DNA of 64,000 nucleotides. It comes from Streptomyces sp. NA02950 (GTDB lineage: Bacteria > Actinomycetota > Actinomycetes > Streptomycetales > Streptomycetaceae). Position 1 is the first letter of the stretch. Every line of letters starts with the position of its first letter. The stretch spans positions 7,065,001 through 7,129,000 of the forward strand of contig NZ_CP054916.1 of assembly GCF_013364155.1 (NCBI RefSeq). Reading direction: 5' to 3'. The notes under the pieces were generated by a model. That model did not search any database. It worked only from the letters and a program-made list of their open reading frames with translations, and was not told the DNA's origin. The translations under genes were made by a program, and so were the position numbers. Shown here in pieces: positions 46,831 through 55,217 of this stretch.

Positions 46831-47826
46831 TCACCTGTTTGTCGGCGGTGCGGGAGTGACGTCCTGGAGGAGCTGCATGAAGGCCGCCTCGTCGATGACC
46901 GGTGTGCCGAAGGACCGGGCCTTGGTGGTCTTGGAGGTGGCCGACTCCGGATCGTTGGTGACCAGCAGGCTGGTGAGCCGGGACACACTGGTGGCCACGT
47001 GCAGTCCGGCGTCCACGGCCCGGTCCTCCAGCAGTTCGCGGTCGACCGAGGTGTCCCCGGAGAACGCCACCCGCATCCCCTGCACCAGCGCGCCGCCCGG
47101 CTCGTAGCGCCCCGGGTTGGGGTACGGGCAGGCGGGCCGCTTGCGGCTGGGGCGCCAGCTCGTGGGCCGGTACGAGCGCTGACGGCCGATACCGCCCGAC
47201 GGTCCGTCGGACCACTCGGTCAGCGGCTGACAGGCCAGCAGGGGCAGCCGCAGCCCCGCCTCGGCGGCCAGCCGGAGGCTCGGCCGGAACGCCTCGGCAA
47301 GCACCCGGGCGTCGTCCAGGGCGTGGTGGGCGCGCTCCTGCACCACCCCGTAGTGCGCTGCCAGTGACTCCAGCTTGTGGTTGGGCAGCGGCAGCCCCAG
47401 CTCCTTGGAGAGGGCGATGGTGCACAGCCGCTGCCGCACCGGGGCCGCGCTCTTGGCGCGGGCGTACTCGCGGGCCAGCATCGACCAGTCGAAGACGGCG
47501 TTGTGCGCGACCAGCACCCGGCCGTCCAGCCGCTCGGCCAGTTCACCGGCGATCTCCGGGAAGAGCGGGGCGTCGGCCAGCGTCTCCCGCGTCAGCCCGT
47601 GGATCCACACCGGGCCCGGATCGCGCTGCGGGTTGACCAGCGTGTACCAGTGGTCCTCCACGGTGCCCCGGGCGTCGAGCCGGTAGACCGCGGCCGACAC
47701 GATCCGATCGTCGCGGGCGAGACCGGTGGTCTCGACGTCGACGACCGCGTACCCCTGCGGATAACCGGGCGGCCACAGGGATGGCGATGGGAGCTGCGGT
47801 GCGGCTTCCGTGGGGTCCTCGAGCAT
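46831..47826 (-). CDS. DEDDh exonuclease fused to a BRCT domain
   Basis: This 331-residue protein has an N-terminal DnaQ-like 3'-5' exonuclease (about 20-190; VVDVETTGL with the first Asp-Glu pair, VLVAHNAVFDWSML, and HHALDDARVLAEAF with the general-base His) and a C-terminal BRCT domain (about 245-320; GMRVAFSGDTSVDRELLEDR, SLLVTNDPESATSKTTKARS). DEDDh-BRCT proteins act in DNA repair or proofreading-like trimming, with BRCT for DNA ends or phosphopeptides. ATG 47826 has AGGGA upstream; longer frames are Arg-rich. Confidence 0.9.
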   Translation of the reverse strand: MLEDPTEAAPQLPSPSLWPPGYPQGYAVVDVETTGLARDDRIVSAAVYRLDARGTVEDHWYTLVNPQRDPGPVWIHGLTRETLADAPLFPEIAGELAERLDGRVLVAHNAVFDWSMLAREYARAKSAAPVRQRLCTIALSKELGLPLPNHKLESLAAHYGVVQERAHHALDDARVLAEAFRPSLRLAAEAGLRLPLLACQPLTEWSDGPSGGIGRQRSYRPTSWRPSRKRPACPYPNPGRYEPGGALVQGMRVAFSGDTSVDRELLEDRAVDAGLHVATSVSRLTSLLVTNDPESATSKTTKARSFGTPVIDEAAFMQLLQDVTPAPPTNR

Positions 47827-48007
47827 GGTCCCTGAGGATACGGGCCGGCGCCGACAGCCCGGACCAACGCCCCCGTACCGGCAGGCCACGTCCACGGGTT
47901 GACGGCCCGTCGGACGCGGAACGGCCGGCACCGCGCACAGCCGACCCAGTGTACTAGTTGGTAACTCCCCTCCGGTACTCGGGGTGTGGCGGTCCCATCG
48001 TGCGCAT

Positions 48008-48154
48008 ATGCCGCATCTGCCCAATGCCGTGCTGCGGTCGACCCGGCTGTTCCGGTCGTTCGCACCGGAGACGGAACGCCCGGTCCACGGGCTGACCAAG
48101 TCCGTGCCCGTCTCCGTACGCGTGCCGGAGCGCACACGGGCCGCCGGGCGCTGA
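48008..48154 (+). CDS. Possible 48-residue basic protein
   Basis: ATG 48008 opens a 48-codon frame (MPHLPNAVLRSTRLFRSFAP, Arg-rich tail) with 41 of 47 third positions G or C, typical of genes here. It has no hydrophobic segment and ends in the loop of a strong hairpin. No clear ribosome site is visible. It lies in the space between the exonuclease and subtilase genes. I do not recognise a family. Confidence 0.35.
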   Translation: MPHLPNAVLRSTRLFRSFAPETERPVHGLTKSVPVSVRVPERTRAAGR

Positions 48155-48171
48155 GATACGCCCGGCGGCCC
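48138..48171. terminator. Hairpin between small ORF and subtilase gene
   Basis: GGGCCGCCGGGCG (48138-48150) pairs perfectly with CGCCCGGCGGCCC (48159-48171) around an 8-nt loop containing the small ORF's TGA. It follows the subtilase stop (48195) on the minus strand and probably works in both directions. Confidence 0.75.
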
Positions 48172-48194
48172 GTTGGGGGCTCGAGGTCAGCCCG

Positions 48195-49736
48195 TCACTT
48201 CTCGACGGCGTCCAGGGCGTCGGCGATGCCCGCGCCGTAGAAGCCGTTGTACCGCTTGTCGCCCTCGCACACCGCGTCGACCTTGCCGTCGCCGTCGATG
48301 TCGTACGGGTTCGGGCAGGCGGTGTCATCGGCCTGGTGCGCCAGCAGCGACTTCACCTGCCGGGCCGACGCGTACGGGTGGGTGCTCTTGATGAGGGCCG
48401 CGACACCCGCGACATGCGGGGAGGCCATCGAGGTGCCCGCCATGTAGCCGTACTTGCCGCCGGGCAGGGTGTTGTAGATCAGACCGCTGGTTGCCGGGGG
48501 CTCGGGCCTCTGGTAGGCGGTGCTGTCACCGCCCGGGGCCGCGATGTCGACGATCCCCAGACCGTAGTTGGAGAACGAGGACTTCAGCCCCTTGGCGCCG
48601 GTGGCCGACACGGTGACCACACCCGGCAGCTGGGTCGGGATGTCCAGGCAGACGCCGGGGTCCACATTCCGGTCACCGGGGGTGGTGTCGTTCGGGCTGG
48701 AGGAGTCGGTGATCGAGTCCGCGGTGAGGTCGTAGTTCTCGTTGCCCGCCGCGGCCACGTTGACCACGCCCTTGCCCTCCGCGTACCGCGTCGCCCGGGT
48801 GATGGCGTCCACCAGCGCCTTCTGGTCCGGGTCGGTGGTGCAGTTGAAGTACCACGGGTCGGTGTAATAACTGTTGTTGGTGACGTCCACACCGTGTTCG
48901 GCGGCCCACATGAAGCCGCAGACGACCGCCTCGGTGTAGAAGAACCCGGCGGTCGTGGACACCTTGATGCCGGAGACCTTGACGCCGGGGGCGACACCGG
49001 TGACCCCGACGCCGTTCTTCGCGGCCGCGATCTCACCGGCGACATGGGTGCCGTGCGGGCTCTCCTGCGCGCTCGGCCGCCAGGCGCCGTCGGAGGTGTC
49101 CGGCTTGCCCCCCACACAGTTCACCGAGGCCTTGCGGTCGAAGTTGGGCGCGAGGTCGGGATGGGTGTCGTCCACTCCGGTGTCGATGACCCCGACGGTC
49201 ACCTTCGGACTGCCCAGGCTCTTCTCGTGCGCCTTGTCCGCCTTGATCGCCGGAAGGTCCCACTGGAGCGGCTCCAGCGGGTCCTGACCGGCCGTGGCCT
49301 TCGCCGCCGCGGCCTTCTCCTCCCGCTCGGTCAGTACCTGCGGGGTGCCCACATCGGTGGTGGACTGCGCGGTCAGCGGGGCGGTGCGGGTGGCACCGGC
49401 CGAGGCGACCCCGCGGACCGCGCGGACGGTCTTGGCGAAGTCGGGGTTGGCGGAGTGGACGACGAGCACGCCGATCCGGTCGTACGCGACCACCACGGTG
49501 CCCCCGGCCCGGGCGATGGCCTTGCGGACACGGGACGAATCGTGGTGCCCCGGGCGGGTGTTGACGACATAGCTCATCGACGGACCGTCGGCGGCGGCCG
49601 GGGTCGCGGCCGGGGCGTGGCCGTCCCGCGCGAGGGCGTTCGCGGTGGCCGGGAGGAAGGCCAGCGCGGTGGTGAGCGCCATGGCGGCGGGTATCGCGGC
49701 GGTGCGCAGCGGCAGGGAGGGGCGGCGCGACGTCAT
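48195..49736 (-). CDS. Secreted S8 family serine peptidase (subtilase)
   Basis: The 513-residue preproprotease has a signal peptide (RTAAIPAAMALTTALAFLPA, cut near ANA), an inhibitor-I9-type propeptide (about 52-120, SYVVNTRPGHHDSSRVRKAI) and a subtilisin domain with Asp185 (GVIDTGVDDTHPD), His228 (SPHGTHVAGEIAA) and Ser436 (GTSMASPHVAGVAAL). The oxyanion Asn is in AAAGNENYD. A C-terminal DIDGDGKVD motif looks like a calcium-binding loop. It faces left, divergent from the DUF485/symporter genes across a 561-bp promoter region. Confidence 0.93.
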   Translation of the reverse strand: MTSRRPSLPLRTAAIPAAMALTTALAFLPATANALARDGHAPAATPAAADGPSMSYVVNTRPGHHDSSRVRKAIARAGGTVVVAYDRIGVLVVHSANPDFAKTVRAVRGVASAGATRTAPLTAQSTTDVGTPQVLTEREEKAAAAKATAGQDPLEPLQWDLPAIKADKAHEKSLGSPKVTVGVIDTGVDDTHPDLAPNFDRKASVNCVGGKPDTSDGAWRPSAQESPHGTHVAGEIAAAKNGVGVTGVAPGVKVSGIKVSTTAGFFYTEAVVCGFMWAAEHGVDVTNNSYYTDPWYFNCTTDPDQKALVDAITRATRYAEGKGVVNVAAAGNENYDLTADSITDSSSPNDTTPGDRNVDPGVCLDIPTQLPGVVTVSATGAKGLKSSFSNYGLGIVDIAAPGGDSTAYQRPEPPATSGLIYNTLPGGKYGYMAGTSMASPHVAGVAALIKSTHPYASARQVKSLLAHQADDTACPNPYDIDGDGKVDAVCEGDKRYNGFYGAGIADALDAVEK

Positions 49737-50297
49737 GGGTACTCCGGTTCTCTGTGAGCGGACGTGGACGGTGGCGAGGGCGGACCGGGCCGGATCGTCA
49801 GGATTTCCGGACCGGTGTCGCGGGCGCGCGTTCAGCGCGCCACCCGGGGGACGCCGGTACGCCCGGCGGGGGCCGCGGTCCGGCGGGCCGGGCCCGCCGC
49901 CTCACAGCCCCGGTGCGCCGCGTGGCCGGGGGTGAGGCCGTGGAGAGCGGTGGTGCGGATGCGGTGGTGCGACGGCGACGGGCGGTGTCCGGCCCGCCGT
50001 CCGGGTCTTGGAGGAGCCGATCTCAGATGAGCCATGGGATCTCCACATCATCCGTACGGGCCGCCCGTGCGCGGTTGCGCACTGGACGGGTACATGACGA
50101 AGGAAGCTATCGCCGATCAAGCGTGGCCATCAATGCATTCCGGAAGAAAACCCGCCACAGTGCCCGGAGTCGAAGGCTCCCCCGGATCCTTCTCCGTCTT
50201 TCAACCACACGGACCCTGTCGGATGGCTCGAGGTCGGCCTACCATGCGTGATCTGGATCACGACCGCCGCCGTACCCGTCCCCCACCAGGAGAGACC
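49737..50297. promoter_or_regulatory. Divergent intergenic region, subtilase / symporter
   Basis: No gene was found in this 561-bp region. The left half is GC-rich; from about 50090 it becomes AT-richer, with candidate promoter element TACCAT (50240-50245) and the CRP-like palindrome for the DUF485-symporter pair. Confidence 0.5.
50247..50262. promoter_or_regulatory. CRP/FNR-like palindrome
   Basis: CGTGATCTGGATCACG is a 7-bp-arm palindrome of the form GTGA-N6-TCAC, the classical CRP pattern, and contains two GATC sites. It lies 36 bp upstream of the DUF485 start and just after a -10-like TACCAT, a position that suits repression or a downstream-bound regulator. Confidence 0.5.
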
Positions 50298-50657
50298 GTG
50301 GATACCGCACCGGCCAGCGATCGCCCCGGCGATCAGCTGAAGAAAGATCACTCTTTTTACACCGAGGTGCAAGCGAGTGCGGAGTTCGGCGAACTGCGCG
50401 GTGCGCACCGCTCGTTCGCCTTCCCGCTCACCATCGCGTTCGTCAGCTGGTACCTGCTCTACGTCCTGCTGTCGAACTACGCGGACGGCTTCATGGCCAC
50501 CAAGGTCGTCGGCAACATCAACGTGGCCCTGGTCCTGGGACTCGCCCAGTTCCTGACCACCTTCCTGATCGCCTGGTGGTACTCCCGGCACGCCGCCGCC
50601 AAGCTGGACCCGCGCGCCGACGCCCTCAAGGCCCGCCTGGAGGGGGACGACGCATGA
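50298..50657 (+). CDS. DUF485 membrane protein
   Basis: The 119-residue protein has two transmembrane helices (FAFPLTIAFVSWYLLYVLLS and INVALVLGLAQFLTTFLIAW) and ends in a charged tail. DUF485 (YjcH-like) proteins are encoded just before ActP acetate symporters and are thought to be accessory subunits. GTG 50298 is chosen because AGGAG lies 5 nt upstream; the longer frame from 50034 is low-complexity. Its stop overlaps the symporter ATG by 4 bp. Confidence 0.88.
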   Translation: MDTAPASDRPGDQLKKDHSFYTEVQASAEFGELRGAHRSFAFPLTIAFVSWYLLYVLLSNYADGFMATKVVGNINVALVLGLAQFLTTFLIAWWYSRHAAAKLDPRADALKARLEGDDA

Positions 50658-52279
50658 GTGCCCCGACCTACCTCCTGGCCGCCGAGAGCGCCTCGGACAA
50701 CCGGCCGCTGATCATCACGCTCTTCACGGTCTTCGTCCTGGCCACCCTCGGCATCACCGTGTGGGCGGGCCGCCAGACCAAGGACGCCACCGACTTCTAC
50801 GCGGGCGGCCGCCAGTTCTCCGGCTTCCAGAACGGGCTCGCCATCTCCGGCGACTACATGTCCGCCGCGTCCTTCCTGGGCATCGCCGGGGCCATCGCGC
50901 TCGCCGGATACGACGGCTTCCTGTACTCGATCGGCTTCCTGGTCGCCTGGCTGGTGGCGCTGCTGCTGGTCGCCGAACCGCTGCGCAACTCCGGCCGGTA
51001 CACGATGGGCGACGTCCTCGCCTACCGGATGCGCCAGCGCCCGGTGCGCACCGCCGCGGGCACCTCCACCATCGTCGTCTCGATCTTCTATCTGCTGGCC
51101 CAGATGGCCGGTGCCGGTGTGCTGGTCTCGCTGCTCCTGGGCATCACCAGCGAGGCCGGGAAGATCCTCATCGTCGTCCTGGTCGGCGTGGTGATGATCC
51201 TCTACGTCTCCATCGGCGGAATGAAGGGCACCACCTGGGTGCAGATGGTCAAGGCCGTGCTGCTGATCGCGGGCACCCTGCTGATCACCTTCCTGGTGCT
51301 GCTGAAGTTCCACTTCAACGTCTCCGACCTGCTGGGTGAGGCGGCCAAGAACAGCGGACTGGGCAAGGAGTTCCTGGAGCCGGGGCAGAAGTACGGCGTC
51401 AACGCCACCACCAAGCTGGACTTCATCTCCCTCGGCATCGCCCTGGTGCTCGGCACCGCGGGACTGCCGCACATCCTCATCCGCTTCTACACCGTGCCCA
51501 CCGCCAAGGCCGCCCGTAAGTCGGTGAACTGGGCGATCGGCATCATCGGCGGCTTCTACCTGATGACCATCGCGCTCGGCTTCGGCGCCGCCGCGCTGCT
51601 GAACCGCGACGACATCATCGCCTCGAACAAGGCGGGCAACACCGCGGCCCCGCTGCTCGCCGAGGAGATCGGCGGCGGAGCGGACTCCACCGGGGGCGCC
51701 ATCCTGCTCGCGGTGATCTCCGCGGTGGCGTTCGCGACCATCCTCGCCGTCGTCGCCGGGCTCACCCTCGCCTCCTCGTCCTCCTTCGCCCACGACCTGT
51801 ACGCCAATGTCATCCGCAAGGGCCAGGCATCGCAGAAGGAGGAGATCGCGGCCGCCCGCTGGGCCACCGTCGGCATCGGCATCGTCGCCGTGGTCCTCGG
51901 GGTCTTCGCACGCGATCTCAATGTGGCCGGACTCGTGGCGCTCGCCTTCGCCGTCGCCGCCTCCGCGAACCTCCCCACCATCCTCTACAGCCTGTTCTGG
52001 AAACGGTTCACCACCCAGGGCGCCCTGTGGTCCATCTACGGCGGGCTGGTCTCCTCCGTCTTCCTGGTGCTCTTCTCGCCGGTCGTCTCCGGCAAGGAGA
52101 CCTCGATGTTCCCGGACGTCGACTTCCACTGGTTCCCGCTGGAGAACCCCGGCCTGATCTCCATCCCGCTGGGCTTCCTGCTCGGCTGGCTGGGCACCGT
52201 GGTCTCCAAGGAGGAGTCGGACCCGAAGAAGTACGCGGAGCTGGAGGTCCGCTCGCTCACCGGATACGGCGCGCACTGA
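50654..52279 (+). CDS. actP: Cation/acetate symporter (solute:sodium symporter family)
   Basis: This 541-residue SSS-family carrier has about 13 helices. The conserved YAGGRQFSGFQNGLAISGDY (near 49-68), AASFLGIAGAIALAGYDGF, GVVMILYVSIGGMKGTTWVQ and GTAGLPHILIRFYTVPTAKA (near 270) are ActP-like, which import acetate and short-chain monocarboxylates with Na+. ATGA overlap with DUF485 shows coupling. Other monocarboxylates such as pyruvate are possible substrates. A CRP-like palindrome precedes the operon. Confidence 0.9.
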   Translation: MSAPTYLLAAESASDNRPLIITLFTVFVLATLGITVWAGRQTKDATDFYAGGRQFSGFQNGLAISGDYMSAASFLGIAGAIALAGYDGFLYSIGFLVAWLVALLLVAEPLRNSGRYTMGDVLAYRMRQRPVRTAAGTSTIVVSIFYLLAQMAGAGVLVSLLLGITSEAGKILIVVLVGVVMILYVSIGGMKGTTWVQMVKAVLLIAGTLLITFLVLLKFHFNVSDLLGEAAKNSGLGKEFLEPGQKYGVNATTKLDFISLGIALVLGTAGLPHILIRFYTVPTAKAARKSVNWAIGIIGGFYLMTIALGFGAAALLNRDDIIASNKAGNTAAPLLAEEIGGGADSTGGAILLAVISAVAFATILAVVAGLTLASSSSFAHDLYANVIRKGQASQKEEIAAARWATVGIGIVAVVLGVFARDLNVAGLVALAFAVAASANLPTILYSLFWKRFTTQGALWSIYGGLVSSVFLVLFSPVVSGKETSMFPDVDFHWFPLENPGLISIPLGFLLGWLGTVVSKEESDPKKYAELEVRSLTGYGAH

Positions 52280-52345
52280 TCCGGCCGTACCAGCCCCCAG
52301 GCCCTGCCCGGCGGATCTTATCGGGCCCGCGACGCCTGGCACCGC

Positions 52346-52467
52346 GCCCCCAGCTACCGCTGGGAGGTGCCCCCGGCTGCGTTGTCGGAGTCGCCCGAGT
52401 ACGCCCAGTACGAGGGTGATCCCCCGCCGTGCGATGCTCCCCCGGCTACCGCCGGGAGGTGCCCCCC
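52346..52467. repeat. Pair of TACC-loop hairpin repeats
   Basis: In this 347-bp gene-free spacer, CCCAGC-TACC-GCTGGG (near 52350-52365) and CCCGGC-TACC-GCCGGG (near 52441-52456) share loop and a 3' flank AGGTGCCCCC. The stems differ by compensating A-T to G-C changes. I recall similar sequences scattered through Streptomyces genomes. Confidence 0.7.
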
Positions 52468-52626
52468 GCACCAGACGCCGCGGGCTGCTCCTCAAAGATC
52501 CACCGGACAGGGCCTGGGCGGCCCTTTCACGGTCCAGCGGAAATCCAACTGTCACAGGCGTCGCGTACGCTGCGGGACAATTGACGTAGCGCACACACGT
52601 ACGCGAACTGTGGAGGGGCCGCCGCC

Positions 52627-53616
52627 ATGCTGATCGACACCTACGGTCGCGTCGCCACCGACCTCCGTGTCTCCCTGACCGACCGGTGCAATCTGCGCTG
52701 CACCTACTGCATGCCCGAAGAGGGCCTCCAGTGGCTGGCCAAACCCGACCTGCTCACCGATGACGAGATCGTCCGGCTGATCGGCATCGCGGTCACCGAG
52801 CTCGGCGTCACCGAGGTCCGCTTCACCGGGGGCGAGCCGCTGCTGCGCCCGGGCCTGGTCTCCATCGTCGAGCGCTGCGCGGCCCTCGCCCCGCGCCCCC
52901 GGATGTCGCTGACCACCAACGGCGTCGGCCTGGAGCGCACCGCGGAGGCGCTGCGCGACGCGGGCCTGGACCGGGTCAATGTCTCCCTCGACACCCTGCG
53001 CCCGGAGGTCTTCCAGGCGCTGACCCGGCGCAAGCGGCACGGCGACGTACTGCGCGGGCTGGCGGCGGCCCGCGCCGCCGGGCTCACCCCGGTCAAGGTC
53101 AACACGGTGCTGATGCCCGGTCTCAACGAGGACGAGGCCCCCGAGCTGCTCGCCTGGGCCGTGGAGCACGACTACGAACTGCGGTTCATCGAGCAGATGC
53201 CGCTGGACGCCCAGCACGGCTGGAAGCGCGACGGCATGATCACCGCCGGGGACATCCTGACCAGTCTGCGCACCCGCTTCACCCTCACCCCGGAGGACGA
53301 CGGGCAGCGCGGCTCCGCGCCCGCCGAGCGCTGGCTCGTCGACGGCGGGCCCGCCCGCGTCGGCGTGATCGCCTCCGTCACCCGCCCGTTCTGCCGCGCC
53401 TGCGACCGCACCCGGCTGACCGCCGACGGACAGGTGCGCACCTGTCTGTTCGCCCGCGAGGAGTCCGATCTGCGCGGCGCGCTGCGTTCCGGCGCCCCGG
53501 ACGAGGAGATCGCCCGGCTGTGGCGGGTGGCGATGTGGGGCAAGAAGGCGGGGTCCGGGCTGGACGACCCGTCGTTCCTCCAGCCGGACCGCCCGATGTC
53601 GGCGATCGGCGGCTGA
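52627..53616 (+). CDS. moaA: GTP 3',8-cyclase
   Basis: MoaA is a radical-SAM enzyme converting GTP to (8S)-3',8-cyclo-GTP in molybdenum-cofactor synthesis. The 329-residue protein has the SAM-cluster Cys21, Cys25 and Cys28 (DRCNLRCTYCMPEEG), FTGGEPLLRPGL and LTTNGVGL, the second cluster Cys256, Cys259 and Cys273 (FCRACDRTRLTADGQVRTCL) and the essential C-terminal Gly-Gly. GGAGGGG lies 9 nt before ATG 52627. The promoter region has TTGACG (52581-52586) flanked by 8-bp inverted repeats. Confidence 0.97.
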   Translation: MLIDTYGRVATDLRVSLTDRCNLRCTYCMPEEGLQWLAKPDLLTDDEIVRLIGIAVTELGVTEVRFTGGEPLLRPGLVSIVERCAALAPRPRMSLTTNGVGLERTAEALRDAGLDRVNVSLDTLRPEVFQALTRRKRHGDVLRGLAAARAAGLTPVKVNTVLMPGLNEDEAPELLAWAVEHDYELRFIEQMPLDAQHGWKRDGMITAGDILTSLRTRFTLTPEDDGQRGSAPAERWLVDGGPARVGVIASVTRPFCRACDRTRLTADGQVRTCLFAREESDLRGALRSGAPDEEIARLWRVAMWGKKAGSGLDDPSFLQPDRPMSAIGG

Positions 53617-53650
53617 CCGGGAGACCGGAGTGGCCGACCGCACGCCCGGA

Positions 53651-53887
53651 TCAGTGCTCGGCGGCCGACCACTCCTCGAACGTCACCACGTCCTTCAGAA
53701 AACCCCGCATATCCAGGAACCGCGACAGATGCTCACGGTGCTCCTCGCAGGCCAGCCAGGTCTTGCGCCGCTCCGGAGTGTGGATCTTCGGGTTGTTCCA
53801 GGCCAGCACCCAGACCGCCGGGGCGCGGCAGCCCTTGGCGGAGCAGATCACGGCGTCGTCTTCGGCGGGGGTTTCGCGGGTGTTCAC
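53651..53887 (-). CDS. Small Cys/His protein of unknown function
   Basis: The 78-residue product contains VICSAKGCRAPAVWVLAWNN and TWLACEEHREHLSRFLDMRG, giving two Cys and a Cys-x2-His pair able to bind one zinc. I do not recognise a functional family; actinobacterial homologues are usually left hypothetical. GTG 53887 is used because TAGAGT ends 7 nt upstream (leaderless spacing) and longer frames are low-quality. It converges on moaA. Confidence 0.72.
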   Translation of the reverse strand: MNTRETPAEDDAVICSAKGCRAPAVWVLAWNNPKIHTPERRKTWLACEEHREHLSRFLDMRGFLKDVVTFEEWSAAEH

Positions 53888-53922
53888 ACCGCAGACTCTA
53901 CGGAAACCGCCACGGACATGGC

Positions 53923-53958
53923 GACGCCGGGCAGCCACGGGGGGAGCCGCCCGGCGTC
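53923..53958 (-). terminator. Terminator of the DUF3099 gene
   Basis: GACGCCGGGC (53923-53932) pairs with GCCCGGCGTC (53949-53958) around a 16-nt loop. It lies 122 bp after the DUF3099 stop and upstream of the next left-facing gene. Confidence 0.55.
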
Positions 53959-54080
53959 GGTCCGTCGCTCCGACGGGGGATGCGGAGCGCGTACGCAGTA
54001 TGTCACGAGGGATGGGGCGCGGTGCACCGGAACTGCGCGATTGATCTGAGGTTTTCCTGAGCATATGGAAACACGGCAGG

Positions 54081-54485
54081 TCAGCCGTGTCCCCCGCGTC
54101 CATGCTCGCTGGTATGTCCGACGTCTTCCGGGACGGATTCCGCCTGCGGGCCGTCCGACGGCTCCTGCTGCGGGCCGTCCTGGTGCGGACCGGAGCTCAG
54201 CATCGGCCGCTGCGGGGGCGGGATGAAGCTGGCGGGAAGCGAAGGGGCGTTCTCCCGGCCCGCGTTGGCGATGACCACCGCGATGTACGGCAGCACCGCG
54301 CCCAGTACCAGAGCCACGATGGCCACATGGCGCTCCACGTTCCACAGCACCGCGGCCAGCACAACGGAGACGGTGCGCACGGACATCGAGATCACATAGC
54401 GACGCTGCCGGCCGCGTACGTCGTCGGCCAGCCCCTGGCGGGCACCGGTGATCCGGTAGACCTCCGGGCCGCCCTGCTTCCGCAT
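54081..54485 (-). CDS. DUF3099 family membrane protein
   Basis: The 134-residue protein begins MRKQGGPEVYRITGARQGLA and carries two close transmembrane helices (SVRTVSVVLAAVLWNVERHV and IVALVLGAVLPYIAVVIANA), then a Pro/Gln-rich tail with His/Gly. The N-terminal ITGARQGLADDVRGRQRRYV pattern is the DUF3099 signature in actinobacteria; function is unknown. ATG 54485 is preferred to longer in-frame starts, which add Arg/Gly-rich sequence. Confidence 0.75.
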   Translation of the reverse strand: MRKQGGPEVYRITGARQGLADDVRGRQRRYVISMSVRTVSVVLAAVLWNVERHVAIVALVLGAVLPYIAVVIANAGRENAPSLPASFIPPPQRPMLSSGPHQDGPQQEPSDGPQAESVPEDVGHTSEHGRGGHG

Positions 54486-54697
54486 CACGTTCCACCACCT
54501 GATCGAGGAGCAGGCTCCCCCGCTCTGGGACGTACTCAACGTTACGCCGCGCAGGCCCGGGGTTCGAGACCGGGGCACCCCGATGGGTGGCCGCCCGACT
54601 ACGCCATGACATGAACCCGCCGCTCCGACATGCGCCGTAGCAGAAACGGTCGAACACTGGAGGGAAATGCGCATCCCCCACCGCGTCAGGAGGCGAC

Positions 54698-54979
54698 ATG
54701 AACTGGCTGTGGGCGATCGTCGTAGGGATCATCCTCGGTGTGATTGCCAGGGCGATCTTGCCCGGCAAGCAGGACATCCCACTGTGGCTGACCTGCCTCT
54801 ACGGCATTCTCGGAGCCATCGTGGGCAACGCGGTGGCCGGCTGGATCGGAGTCAGGCACACCGGAGGCTTCGACTGGATCCGGCATCTGCTCCAACTGGC
54901 CGGGGCGGTCCTCATCGTCGCCCTCGGCACCCCCCTGTGGCAGACCATCCGCCACGGCGGGAGACGGGAGCGAGCCTAG
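54698..54979 (+). CDS. GlsB/YeaQ/YmgE family stress membrane protein
   Basis: The 93-residue protein has three hydrophobic segments: NWLWAIVVGIILGVIARAIL, the Gly-rich LTCLYGILGAIVGNAVAGWI and LLQLAGAVLIVALGTPLWQT. This is the transglycosylase-associated/YeaQ family, small membrane proteins induced by acid or envelope stress. AGGAGGCG precedes ATG 54698. It is monocistronic and divergent from DUF3099. Confidence 0.88.
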   Translation: MNWLWAIVVGIILGVIARAILPGKQDIPLWLTCLYGILGAIVGNAVAGWIGVRHTGGFDWIRHLLQLAGAVLIVALGTPLWQTIRHGGRRERA

Positions 54980-55003
54980 GCGTTCTCGCACCGCGGGAGT
55001 GCC

Positions 55004-55108
55004 GCGAGGTGAGGTCGTTCGTCCGCGGCTGCGCCGTGGCGGGTCGCGCCCACGCGGCGGAGCCGCACATCGACACGGCCCCGCGCCCCTTCGGGGCGCG
55101 ACCTCACC
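55004..55108. repeat. Structured interspersed-repeat-like element
   Basis: Outer arms GGTGAGGTCG (55008-55017) and CGACCTCACC (55099-55108) enclose further pairings, including CGCGCCCC/GGGGCGCG around TTC (55083-55101) and GCGGCGGAGCCGC. The string GCGCCCACGCGGCGGAGCCG looks like a repeat family common in Streptomyces intergenic DNA. It may also terminate transcription between convergent glsB and tyrS. Confidence 0.55.
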
Positions 55109-55217
55109 GCACCGGGCTTCTCAGCGAGGCCGCCGGAGCGGCGGCGGCCGGCGCGCGTGGTGGATGCGCACCGGCCGCCGCTTCGGTCCGTCATGAACGG
55201 CGGTGTCAGCGCCTCGG

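Noticed and set aside
50477..52594. A 705-codon minus-strand frame opposite actP
   Set aside because: Shadow of the symporter gene; product is Gly/Glu/Asp-rich without motifs.
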